Made by a program: the position numbers and the translations under genes. This document shows positions 7,309 to 14,855 of a DNA stretch of 15,226 nucleotides, in pieces. The notes under the pieces are model-generated. The model saw only the letters and a program-made list of their open reading frames with translations, was not told where the DNA came from and searched no databases. The stretch is from the NCBI GenBank assembly GCA_024640445.1, contig JAHEEZ010000070.1, positions 1-15,226 of the forward strand, read 5' to 3'. This DNA is from Acidobacteriota bacterium. GTDB taxonomy: Bacteria; Acidobacteriota; Blastocatellia; Pyrinomonadales; Pyrinomonadaceae. The first letter of the stretch is position 1. Each line of letters opens with the position of its first letter.

Positions 7309-8889
7309 ATGTCCGACACGATCCTGCTGATAGACGGAAAGGACGAATTCGCCCTCGACCGGGAACTGACGACCATCGGCCGCGCGTCGGACAACGCCCT
7401 TGCGTTCACGGAAGATTCGAACGTTTCCCGTTATCACGCAGAGATCGAGAAGCGCGGTCCTTACGAGTTTTGGCTGTCCGACCTGAACAGCAGCAACGGA
7501 ACCACCCTTAACGGCGAGCCGGTAACGTTCGAGAAACCCCTGGGCGACCACGACATCATTTCTGTGGGCGGCTCGCAGACCCTTGAGGTTTTCCTGTTCG
7601 GGCGGCCGGAGGAAGAAAAGAGCGGCACAGGAGAGGATTCCGAAAGCGAAACGGAAGAAGGCTCTGGCGGCGATCCGGCGATCACCGAGAAACAGAAGAA
7701 ATTGTCGACCCTTTTCATCGTCGCCGGGCTCGCGATCGGACTTGCGATAATTTCCGTGATAGTCGTCGCGGTCATTTTCGTTTCGAGCGGGGGAGGTGTG
7801 CTTGGCGGAGGCTGCGAAGCGGAAGCAAAGATCGCGAAACCGCAGAACGGCGACATTCTGAACGAGCCTACTGCCGTCGAGATCGAATTGAGCGATCCAA
7901 AGATCTGCATCCAGAAGGTGGTCTACACGATCGATGGTGAAACCGTCGCATCTTCAGAAGAGCCCCCCTTTAGCGCCTCGATAGATCCGAACAGCTTCCC
8001 GGGACTTTCAGACGGTTTCGACCACAAACTGCAGGTGGTGCTTATCGATTCGGAAGGGACAGAGATCCCGCAACCGGCGGAAATTGCGCTGAATTTCGAT
8101 ACCCTTGCAAGCGAAACACCCTCGCCGACCCCCGGTCAGCAACAGGTGCCGGGAAGCGACGGCCAGGACCAGCAACAGCAGCAAACGCAAAACGCCTCCG
8201 TTTCGCTTGTGGACACCAAGTCTATGACAGAGGGCATGATCCGCAAGTTTTCGGGCCAGGGTGAATATGTCACCGGGAATCCGGGCTTTTTGGAGGCGGT
8301 CAACAGGTTGACGATCGAGTATGCCGAACCGGGTTATTTTGAAAGAGCCCGAAAGTTCAGGGACGTCATCAACACCGAGTTCGTCCAGGAAAGGGGTCTC
8401 GACCCTCCCCTCGGATTCATCCTCGCGATGAGCCGGAGCAAATTCAATCCCACCAACGACCAGAAAGGCGCGGGGCTGTGGCGGATGGACAACAAACTGG
8501 TCCTTGAGTACCGATACAACGGGCTGTGCGGCGCGGAGACCATAGCGAGTGACACCCAGAGCTGTGCTTCCATCGCCGCTTCGAGTTATCTGAAGGACAT
8601 GCTGCTCAAGGCTTTCGCCGGCAACACGGGTGATATAATCTACGTCATCGCGGCATTTGGAATGTCCCCCCTGGACGCTGCCCAGTGGAAGCAGACGCTG
8701 CCCGAAGACCGCAAGGACTTTTGGAAGGTGCTGGCAAGCGACCCGCAAAAACAAGACTCGGTCGCGAGATTTTTCGCTGCCGCCCTGGTTGCCGATAACC
8801 CGGGAAGATTCGGTCTGAAGGATGACAGACCGCTTTTGGAACTTTATGGCGGCGGATCGGCAGTGCCAAAGCCGGCATCCCAGCCGTGA
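7309..8889 (+). CDS. FHA - transmembrane - Ig-like - degenerate lytic transglycosylase protein (first paralogue)
   Basis: The 526-residue protein has an N-terminal FHA domain (about 1-97) with TTIGR (R25), VSRYHAEI (S40, H43) and NSSNGTTLNG (N63), the residues that hold phosphothreonine. An acidic linker follows, then KQKK and a transmembrane helix (135-158), which places FHA in the cytoplasm and the rest in the periplasm. Residues 169-260 look like a bacterial Ig-like module (AKIAKPQNGDIL, VVYTIDGETV). A Gln-rich stretch (about 276-297) leads to an SLT-like helical domain (about 310-526). Compared with the next gene, the catalytic Glu is Arg376, the GMFQF glutamine is Arg392, and the YNSG motif is FGMS (450-453). 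The domain is therefore probably inactive, though it keeps the family tail FFAAALVADNPGRFGL. It is nine bases from the next gene and 3.8 kb upstream of T6SS genes. Confidence 0.82.
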   Translation: MSDTILLIDGKDEFALDRELTTIGRASDNALAFTEDSNVSRYHAEIEKRGPYEFWLSDLNSSNGTTLNGEPVTFEKPLGDHDIISVGGSQTLEVFLFGRPEEEKSGTGEDSESETEEGSGGDPAITEKQKKLSTLFIVAGLAIGLAIISVIVVAVIFVSSGGGVLGGGCEAEAKIAKPQNGDILNEPTAVEIELSDPKICIQKVVYTIDGETVASSEEPPFSASIDPNSFPGLSDGFDHKLQVVLIDSEGTEIPQPAEIALNFDTLASETPSPTPGQQQVPGSDGQDQQQQQTQNASVSLVDTKSMTEGMIRKFSGQGEYVTGNPGFLEAVNRLTIEYAEPGYFERARKFRDVINTEFVQERGLDPPLGFILAMSRSKFNPTNDQKGAGLWRMDNKLVLEYRYNGLCGAETIASDTQSCASIAASSYLKDMLLKAFAGNTGDIIYVIAAFGMSPLDAAQWKQTLPEDRKDFWKVLASDPQKQDSVARFFAAALVADNPGRFGLKDDRPLLELYGGGSAVPKPASQP

Positions 8890-8898
8890 AGTAGAAAG

Positions 8899-10371
8899 AT
8901 GGACGAGCTTATCATCAGTTATTCCGATGAAAATGGAACCGGCGAGATCCTGGTCGACGGCGAACGGTACTCGTTCGGCCGCGGGAGCGACGCCGATCAC
9001 CGTTTCGACGACAGCGGCCTGTCCCGTCTCCATGCGACCATCTACAGGGAAGGCGACCGGATCTGGATAGTTGACGAAAACTCTTCGAACGGCACTTTTG
9101 TGAACGACCGAAGAACGGAACCCGCCGGCACGCCTCTTCGGGACGGCGACCGCATCAGGATCGGCCACTTCACAAATCTCAAAGTCAGCCTCCGGCCGAA
9201 GGCGGCAGCCGCGCCCGCGGCCGTCTCTACGACGGTCAGCAGCGAAGCATCCGGAGCGGAAGAAGGGTCCGGTTTCCTGATCCCGGCGCTGATCCTCGGT
9301 TTTGCCGTTTTGGTGATCGGAGTATCGGCTGTCTTTATCGGCGTAAAGGTGCTGGGCGGCGGCAAAACGCCGAACGTCGTCACCGACACGGGATACGACG
9401 ACAGTTTTCCGACTGACCCGGCAGATGACACCGCGGGAAACGATTCCAACAAGAACGATGCCGGCAACCAGAATTCCAACGGCGCGAACGGTACCGACCC
9501 GACGCCCGGTGTGGGCGACTCCGCGACCCCCGATCTTTATGCCACACCGTTTCCCGGCTCATCCACACCGGGCCAGAGCCTGCCGGTAGGTAAGACTTAC
9601 CAACAGATGTCGGAAGCTGAGAAGAACCAGTATGTCAAATCAAAGGCGGAAGTGGTCTCAAGGGTGATCGGAAACAGCGGCAGCGAATCGATCCCTCCCG
9701 AGGCGGTCGCCAAGATCCGCAGCTTTCTTGACAGTTATGTCAGCCGGATAAGGTCCGCGAAGAACAACGACTGTTCCGGAGGCGGATGGCTGAGGAGTGA
9801 TATGACGTCTGTCCTTGGCCGCGCGAAAGCCAATGCGCCTTTCATCATTCACGCGTTCAACGACAAGGGCATCGATCCGCAGGTAGGCCTCTACCTCGCG
9901 ATGATCGAATCGGAGCACTGTGAATGCCTTCAGAGTTACACGGGACCGCTGGGAATGTTTCAGTTCACTCAGGCGACAGGCAAGCGGTACGGGCTTGACA
10001 CCAGGTCAGGAGCCTCGCCTTCGAACCCGGACGAAAGATGTGAAAAGGAACCTGCGGCTAAAGCGGCTGCAGGCTATATGAAGGCCCTGACGGGAAGGAT
10101 CGGGACCGGGCCGTTGAGCATACCTTTGGCAATCGCGAGCTACAACAGCGGAGAAGGCGGACTCGGGAAGAACCTGAGAACGGCATTGGAAGCGAATGAA
10201 AGTCAGGACCGAAGCTTTTGGACGTTGGTGGCGAACTCGGATAAACTCGCCGAACAATTCCAGCGCGAGAACATCAAGTATGTCCCCAAATTCTTCGCCG
10301 CTGCGATAATTGGTGAGAACCCAAGGGATTTTGGAATTGATATGCTTCCTTTGTCGCTATACACCAGATAA
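8899..10371 (+). CDS. FHA - transmembrane - lytic transglycosylase (SLT/MltD-like) protein, intact active site
   Basis: The 490-residue protein has an FHA domain (about 1-100) with FGRGSD (R28), LSRLHATI (S42, H45) and SSNGTFVN (N64). A transmembrane helix spans 126-149 and is followed by a Asp/Asn/Thr/Pro-rich linker to about residue 235. The C-terminal half is an SLT-type lytic transglycosylase: catalytic E337 in LAMIESEH, PLGMFQFTQATGKRYGL (350-366), LAIASYNSGEGG (Y415, N416), and the MltD-like tail YVPKFFAAAIIGENPRDFGI. Such enzymes cut the MurNAc-GlcNAc bond of peptidoglycan and form anhydro ends. Cysteines at 292, 341, 343 and 381 could form periplasmic disulfides. The arrangement suggests a membrane-anchored enzyme controlled by binding of a phosphoprotein in the cytoplasm. 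It is coupled to the preceding gene (nine-base gap) and lies near tssK-tssL-tssM, where a cell-wall opening step is needed. This link to T6SS is inference. Confidence 0.88.
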   Translation: MDELIISYSDENGTGEILVDGERYSFGRGSDADHRFDDSGLSRLHATIYREGDRIWIVDENSSNGTFVNDRRTEPAGTPLRDGDRIRIGHFTNLKVSLRPKAAAAPAAVSTTVSSEASGAEEGSGFLIPALILGFAVLVIGVSAVFIGVKVLGGGKTPNVVTDTGYDDSFPTDPADDTAGNDSNKNDAGNQNSNGANGTDPTPGVGDSATPDLYATPFPGSSTPGQSLPVGKTYQQMSEAEKNQYVKSKAEVVSRVIGNSGSESIPPEAVAKIRSFLDSYVSRIRSAKNNDCSGGGWLRSDMTSVLGRAKANAPFIIHAFNDKGIDPQVGLYLAMIESEHCECLQSYTGPLGMFQFTQATGKRYGLDTRSGASPSNPDERCEKEPAAKAAAGYMKALTGRIGTGPLSIPLAIASYNSGEGGLGKNLRTALEANESQDRSFWTLVANSDKLAEQFQRENIKYVPKFFAAAIIGENPRDFGIDMLPLSLYTR

Positions 10372-10378
10372 GTATATT
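10351..10378 (+). promoter_or_regulatory. Candidate sigma70-like promoter for the third FHA gene
   Basis: TTGTCG (10351-10356) and TATATT (10373-10378) are separated by 16 bases, overlapping the end of the second FHA gene. The start codon at 10402 lies 23 bases further on. It would let the third paralogue and the following genes be made independently. Confidence 0.35.
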
Positions 10379-10401
10379 TTGGGCTTTCGCCGCTTGCCCG
10401 T

Positions 10402-11703
10402 ATGACCGACCTCTTCATCACCTACAAAGACGAGAGTTCAGAGAACCAAAGAGTCCGGATCGATCTGGACAAGTTCGTGATCGGAAGGCATTCGCAGTGT
10501 GATCTTGCCGTGCCGGATTCAAGGCTTTCGAGGCGCCATTTGCAGATCGAAAGGTTTGCGAACGTATTCGTGGCCAGCGATCTTGGCTCAAGCAACGGTA
10601 CGGAGCTCAATGGCGAGAAACTTTCCGATCCAAAAGGGCTTGCAGACGGTGACATCCTCAACCTGGGAGGTTTGGAATTCTCCGTCGAGTTCGAGTCCGA
10701 TGAGCCCGCTCCGAAACCCGCGGCACCTGCGGTTGATTCCGAAGAGGAATCAGAATCCGCGGCCTCATCTCCATCAAGCGGGTCCGCTACGGTTTCTTCA
10801 TCTTCTTCTTCCGGAGGAGGGTCGATTTGGGGAAGTTTCTTCTTTATCGCGCCGCTGATGGGTGTATGCCTTCTGGTCGTGCTCGGGCTGGGAATCCTCA
10901 TCTACAGCCTTGTCGCGGGAACGGACGACACGGACACCGGGACCACCGGGCTTTCGACCCCGTATGACGATGTTTATGATCCGACCCCCGAGCCATCAAC
11001 CTCTCCGGGGACCTCGCCGGTCTCTTCGAATGAGACCATTCCGATCGGCGATCCGGGCGCGCAAACTCCCGTCGACATCCCCGTAACCCCGGCGGGCGAC
11101 CTCGATGAGGAAGAACAATTCAGAAGGCTGGTCACGAACTTCATGCGCTCGATCGCCCTTCACGACCCCAATCCCGTGATCACCAGCGAGCCGCTGGGTT
11201 TGATCAAGAACAAGATCTCGCAATTCAGAGGGTCGACCTCGCTCGGGGCCAACATCGAAGACGCGGCACGTTCAGCGTCGCAGATCGAGGCTCTCGCAAA
11301 AACGAAGAATTTGAGGCCGCAATTCGTCGCGGCCGCGGCGCTCGCCAAACTTGGGGGCAATCGGGGCAGCGTTCTGGCCGCCGCGAACGAGATGATCGGT
11401 CCCCTAAGCGAACTCCGGATCCAGATCGGTGATGCTTTTGCGAACGAGTGCGTCGTGATCATCGCCGCCTATGACCAGGGCGCAGCGGGACGAACGATGG
11501 CGATGCGCGATACGATGAGAGATGTCGCGACCGACAATCCGGAAACGAGCTCAAGGAAGGTACGGACCATCTGGTTCCTAAAGGAGAAAGGAAAGCTGAC
11601 TGATGCGCAGTTCGAGTTCGCACTTCGTTTCCTTGCCTGCGGCACGATCGCCCAGGACCCAAAATCCTTTGGTATCAACGCCCGCCCGCTCGCCTTCAAT
11701 TGA
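10402..11703 (+). CDS. FHA - transmembrane - strongly degenerate SLT-like protein (third paralogue)
   Basis: The 433-residue protein has an N-terminal FHA domain (about 1-95) with FVIGR (R29), LSRRHLQI (S43, H46) and GSSNGTELNG (N65). A long acidic and Ser-rich linker leads to a transmembrane helix (146-171). A Thr/Pro/Ser/Asp linker (about 174-235) follows, and then a helical domain (about 240-433). The last domain aligns with the two upstream paralogues: NLRPQFVAAAALAK matches GIDPQVGLYLAMIE with no gap, but the catalytic Glu is Lys316. A YDQGAAG remnant (357-363) stands where YNSGEGG lies in the second gene. The tail (FLACGTIAQDPKSFGI) is also shared. The GMFQF segment cannot be recognised. 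The domain is probably inactive but may bind glycan or a partner. It starts 30 bases after the second gene. Confidence 0.8.
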   Translation: MTDLFITYKDESSENQRVRIDLDKFVIGRHSQCDLAVPDSRLSRRHLQIERFANVFVASDLGSSNGTELNGEKLSDPKGLADGDILNLGGLEFSVEFESDEPAPKPAAPAVDSEEESESAASSPSSGSATVSSSSSSGGGSIWGSFFFIAPLMGVCLLVVLGLGILIYSLVAGTDDTDTGTTGLSTPYDDVYDPTPEPSTSPGTSPVSSNETIPIGDPGAQTPVDIPVTPAGDLDEEEQFRRLVTNFMRSIALHDPNPVITSEPLGLIKNKISQFRGSTSLGANIEDAARSASQIEALAKTKNLRPQFVAAAALAKLGGNRGSVLAAANEMIGPLSELRIQIGDAFANECVVIIAAYDQGAAGRTMAMRDTMRDVATDNPETSSRKVRTIWFLKEKGKLTDAQFEFALRFLACGTIAQDPKSFGINARPLAFN

Positions 11704-11765
11704 TCGATCCACTAAAAAGTTGATCCGGAATTCTTCCTCGCCGGAAATGGGGTTATCATCAGTCC

Positions 11766-12551
11766 ATGAATCAAGAAACTGATTGGGTTGAGGGCAAAAT
11801 TGCGCTCAAGATCGGCGGATTGCCGTTCGAACTGGAAATGACGGTGCCAGCAAAACCGGTCACTGCCCGTAGAATGCTGCCGGTCTTTCAGCAGATGTCG
11901 AATTCATTTGTCGGACTGAGCGTAGACGCCGCCGAAACCGCGGGCAGAAAGGTCTCGTGCAAGGCCGGCTGCGGCGCCTGTTGCCGTCAGCCGGTCCCTT
12001 TGGCTGAGGTCGAGGCATTTGCGATCGCGGCACTGGTTGAGGAATTACCGGAGCCGAAAAGAACCGAGATCAGAAAGCGATTTGATGACGCGTGCCGCCA
12101 CTTCACCGAGACAGGTTGGTTTGACCGCTTGGAGCGTGTGGGTGAGTTGCCCCCGGATGAACGCCAAAAACTGGTAACGGAGTATTTTAGTGAAGGTATC
12201 CCCTGCCCTTTCCTCGAAGATGAATCTTGTTCGATCCACGAAAGCCGACCGCTGGCTTGCCGCGAATATCTGGTGACATCACCGGCTGAAAACTGCGCGC
12301 AGCCTAAAGCCGGCAATGTGGAAGGCATTCACCTCCTGGTCAAGCCTTCGGCCACCCTTTGCACGATCACGAAGACAGAGAACATGAATCCGGCAGTGAA
12401 CTTTGTGCCGATGATCCTGTCGCTTCGCTGGGCCGGGTCGTTCGAAGAAGACGAATCAGGTCGCACCGGGGAAGAATGGATGGCCGAGTTTTTCAAAAAC
12501 CTGACAAAAAGCGAGATCCCCGGATTCGGCGAAGCACCCCGCACGAACTAG
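11766..12551 (+). CDS. YkgJ-family cysteine-cluster protein
   Basis: The 261-residue cytoplasmic-looking protein (no signal peptide or membrane helix) carries two cysteine groups typical of the YkgJ/UPF0153 family. The first is CKAGCGACC (C65, C69, C72, C73). The second is CPFLEDESCSIHESRPLAC with C147, C155 and C165 plus C177, including the family signature RPLACREY. Such proteins are thought to bind zinc or an iron-sulfur cluster; the function of most is unknown. It lies in the same direction as the FHA genes and tssK, with gaps of 62 and 103 bases. There is no known role for this family in T6SS, so it may be a passenger gene. The short GC-rich stem after its stop codon suggests a possible transcription end here. 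Confidence 0.85.
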   Translation: MNQETDWVEGKIALKIGGLPFELEMTVPAKPVTARRMLPVFQQMSNSFVGLSVDAAETAGRKVSCKAGCGACCRQPVPLAEVEAFAIAALVEELPEPKRTEIRKRFDDACRHFTETGWFDRLERVGELPPDERQKLVTEYFSEGIPCPFLEDESCSIHESRPLACREYLVTSPAENCAQPKAGNVEGIHLLVKPSATLCTITKTENMNPAVNFVPMILSLRWAGSFEEDESGRTGEEWMAEFFKNLTKSEIPGFGEAPRTN

Positions 12552-12554
12552 TTT

Positions 12555-12579
12555 CGGGCCTCCGGATGACCCCGGCCCG
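12555..12579. terminator. Weak GC-rich hairpin after the cysteine-cluster gene
   Basis: CGGGCC (12555-12560) and GGCCCG (12574-12579) form a 6-bp all-GC stem with a 13-base loop, three bases after the stop codon at 12551. The downstream sequence (TAACCTTTGTC) has only a short T run, so termination would be partial at best. Confidence 0.3.
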
Positions 12580-12603
12580 TAACCTTTGTCATTGAGTTAA
12601 GAC

Positions 12604-12638
12604 TTTTGCTATTTACTATTTACGACTTACGGATTACT
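12604..12638. repeat. Short tandem heptamer repeat before tssK
   Basis: Five successive 7-base units are readable: TTTTGCT, ATTTACT, ATTTACG, ACTTACG and GATTACT. The consensus is roughly RTTTACK. The array runs into the candidate -10 TATAAT. Heptameric short tandem repeats are well known in cyanobacterial genomes and also occur elsewhere. Here the array occupies most of the upstream region of the T6SS gene tssK. Confidence 0.55.
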
Positions 12639-12643
12639 ATAAT
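12638..12643 (+). promoter_or_regulatory. Candidate -10 element of tssK
   Basis: TATAAT, a perfect consensus -10, ends 11 bases before the tssK ATG (12655). No clear -35 hexamer lies 15 to 19 bases upstream; this space is filled by the heptamer repeats. A start about seven bases downstream would leave a leader of some five bases, so the tssK message could be nearly leaderless, which matches the lack of a ribosome binding site. Confidence 0.4.
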
Positions 12644-12654
12644 CGCAAATCGCT

Positions 12655-14010
12655 ATGAGCAAGTATCGGAAAATCGTCTGGAACGAGGGGATGCTCCTGA
12701 CTCCTCACCATTTCCAGCAATGGGATAACTATCACGAGGAGCTCCTGAACTCCCGGGTCCGGTCAATACTCCCTTTTGAATACGGAATAATAGATCTTCA
12801 GATCAACCGAGAAGCGATCAGCAACGGCGATTTTCAGATCACCAATTGCCACGCTGTATTGCCCGACGGGTTGATGGTGAACGTGCCGGATGCGGAAGGC
12901 GTGCCAGATCTTCGCCCGGTGGGAAACCATTTTCACCCGGAGGCCGAGAAACTGGGCGTGCATCTTGCGATCCCTGCCAGAAAACTCGGCGAAGCAAACT
13001 TCCAGGCGAACGGCGCGAACCCGGGTATCAACCTGCGTTACCTTCAGGAAGGCGCGCTGGTGAAAGACGAAACCAGCGGCACGAACGAGCAGCCGGTCGC
13101 ATATGCCAGGAACAATCTGAGGATCATCTTTGACGATGAGTTGAGGGACGGATTCACATCCATCAAGATCGCTGAACTTGAAAGAACGCCGACCGGTCAG
13201 CTGAAGATCTCCGAGAATTACATACCTCCGGTATTGAAGTGCTCGGCTTCAGGCTGGCTCGTGAACATGCTCCGGCAGCTGGTCGAGATCTTGATAACCA
13301 AGAGCAGTTCTCTTGGCGAACAAAGGCGGCAGAAGAACGCATCGCTTGCAGAGTTCACGACCGCCGAGGTGGCGGTCTTCTGGCTGCTTCATACGATCAA
13401 CTCTTCGATCCCCGTAATGTCGCACTTTTTTCGCTCACCACTCGTCCATCCCGAGGCCGTATATCTTGAAATGGTGAAGCTGGTTGGCCAGTTGCTGACG
13501 TTCTCTATCGAAGAGCATCCCAAAGACATCGTCAAATACGAACACGACGACCTTTATTACACCTTCAGCAATCTCTCCGCCCAGTTGCGCGAACTGCTCG
13601 AGACGGTGATTCCAAGCCGATGCGTTCCGATCCCGTTGGAACGGACACGCGAGACGCTTTATGTGGGAAGGATCGAGGACGAGAGGCTGTTCAAGGACGC
13701 CGGTTTTTATCTTGCCGTTTCCGCGAAGCTGCCCGAATCCAAGCTGATCGAAGCGGTTCCCCGGGTCACGAAGATAGGGTCACGGGACGTGATCGACACG
13801 ATCATCGGATCGGCATTGCCGGGCGTTGTGCTGACGCACATCAATCCCCCTCCGGCACCGATACCCAGCCGGGTTGGTTTTCAGTACTTTATGCTCGACA
13901 GCATCGGACCGTACTGGGACGGGATCAAAGGTTCGAAGGTTATCTCGGTCTTCGTACCGGAAGAGATTCCGGATGAAAAGGTCGAGCTTTATGCGGTCAA
14001 GGGTCGTTAG
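12655..14010 (+). CDS. tssK: Type VI secretion baseplate subunit TssK (ImpJ/VasE)
   Basis: The 451-residue protein begins with the TssK signature VWNEGMLLTPHHFQQWDNYH (residues 8-27). The length is that of the family (about 440 to 460). Further matching segments are LPDGLMVNVPDAE in the N-terminal shell domain, LIEAVPRVTKIGSRDVI in the middle-to-late region, and the ending FQYFMLDSIGPYWDGIK, which matches the TssK C-terminal domain that contacts the membrane complex. TssK links the TssE/F/G baseplate wedge to TssL and TssM in the inner membrane, so the fact that tssL and tssM follow directly fits. No other baseplate gene is in the window. A clean -10 and the heptamer repeats lie just before the start codon, and no ribosome binding site is seen. 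Confidence 0.95.
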   Translation: MSKYRKIVWNEGMLLTPHHFQQWDNYHEELLNSRVRSILPFEYGIIDLQINREAISNGDFQITNCHAVLPDGLMVNVPDAEGVPDLRPVGNHFHPEAEKLGVHLAIPARKLGEANFQANGANPGINLRYLQEGALVKDETSGTNEQPVAYARNNLRIIFDDELRDGFTSIKIAELERTPTGQLKISENYIPPVLKCSASGWLVNMLRQLVEILITKSSSLGEQRRQKNASLAEFTTAEVAVFWLLHTINSSIPVMSHFFRSPLVHPEAVYLEMVKLVGQLLTFSIEEHPKDIVKYEHDDLYYTFSNLSAQLRELLETVIPSRCVPIPLERTRETLYVGRIEDERLFKDAGFYLAVSAKLPESKLIEAVPRVTKIGSRDVIDTIIGSALPGVVLTHINPPPAPIPSRVGFQYFMLDSIGPYWDGIKGSKVISVFVPEEIPDEKVELYAVKGR

Positions 14011-14076
14011 CGGCAATGCGCACCGCCAATATCGTTTCCCGGTATTTAAGGATGGAACGCAGGTTCGAGTAACTCT

Positions 14077-14763
14077 ATGAGTGACAATGATCGGAGGACA
14101 ACCAGTAACGATCTAGTCAGGTTCGCAGGACCGATCTTCGATCTTGTGCTGCGCCTGAAGGCCGGAATCGTCCAGCCTTCGAATGAACTCCGCCCGAAGT
14201 GCGCGAAACTCCTTGACGATTTCGAGAAACGAGCGGAGCGATACCGGTTCAACCACAAGATCGTCCGCGTTTCAAAGTTCGCCCTCGCTTCCTTCATAGA
14301 CGAAGTAGTACTTACCAACAATTTCCCGTTAAAAGACGAGTGGGAGAAATACGCGCTTCAGCTTGAGTACTTTGGGGAACAGCTTGCCGGCAACAAGTTC
14401 TTCGACAAACTCGAAGCAATGCTGAAGCAGATCAAAGTGACGGGAGACGCGGTCGAGATCTACTACGTTTGCATGCTTCTCGGATTCAAAGGCCGGTACG
14501 CGGTTTATGAACAGGACAAGCTTGTCGCGGTGATGCAGAAGACGGCGGATGCACTCGTAAAGATAGGGCGGATCAAGCCGACGGAGCTTTCGCCCAACTG
14601 GCTGGCAAACGACCAGCCCGAACCGCCCAAGAAGCGGGGAATGCCCGCCTGGGCAAAGATTTCGGCCGCTGGCGGTATGGCCTTTGCGGTCATCATTTAC
14701 CTGTCGCTGTTCCTTGTTTCATCGATCCAGCTTAACGACGCACTCGACAAGCTCTTGAGATAG
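14077..14763 (+). CDS. tssL: Type VI secretion membrane subunit TssL (DotU/IcmH)
   Basis: The 228-residue protein has the DotU-family pattern: FAGPIFDLVLRLK near the N-terminus, FALASFIDEVVLTN (typical ALxDE motif region), LEYFGEQLAGNKFFDKLE and YVCMLLGFKGRYAV. The C-terminal transmembrane helix covers about 197-217 (MAFAVIIYLSLFLVSS). The TM is followed by only 11 residues, so it lacks the OmpA-like peptidoglycan-binding extension found on some TssL proteins. The cytoplasmic hook domain binds TssK and TssM. The absence of a peptidoglycan anchor on TssL is of interest next to the FHA-transglycosylase proteins. It is spaced 66 bases from tssK and 92 bases from tssM; no strong ribosome binding site is seen. 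Confidence 0.93.
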   Translation: MSDNDRRTTSNDLVRFAGPIFDLVLRLKAGIVQPSNELRPKCAKLLDDFEKRAERYRFNHKIVRVSKFALASFIDEVVLTNNFPLKDEWEKYALQLEYFGEQLAGNKFFDKLEAMLKQIKVTGDAVEIYYVCMLLGFKGRYAVYEQDKLVAVMQKTADALVKIGRIKPTELSPNWLANDQPEPPKKRGMPAWAKISAAGGMAFAVIIYLSLFLVSSIQLNDALDKLLR

Positions 14764-14778
14764 ACGAGAAAAGGATTT

Positions 14779-14813
14779 GGGCAAAAAGCCCCGGCCGTTC
14801 ACATCATTCGGCC
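14779..14813. other. Two small stems in the tssL-tssM spacer
   Basis: GGGC (14779-14782), AAAAA, GCCC (14788-14791) and a second pair GGCCG (14793-14797) with CGGCC (14809-14813) are adjacent. Both are short stems and could be part of mRNA folding rather than a terminator. They precede the tssM start by about 40 bases. Confidence 0.25.
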
Positions 14814-14855
14814 ATATGTTCATGCGTCTGGTGCGGCGCTGAGTTCATTCGCAAT

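Noticed and set aside
6445..7551. Minus-strand open frame of 368 codons across cbs and the first FHA gene
   Set aside because: It crosses an intergenic region and two well-supported plus-strand genes, has an Arg-rich shadow composition and shows no motif.
8008..9168. Minus-strand open frame of 386 codons
   Set aside because: It is antisense to the two FHA genes, whose FHA and SLT motifs establish the plus strand as coding.
14815..14841. Nine-codon frame (ATG to TGA) before tssM
   Set aside because: Short frames of this size arise by chance; it has no ribosome binding site and does not overlap tssM.
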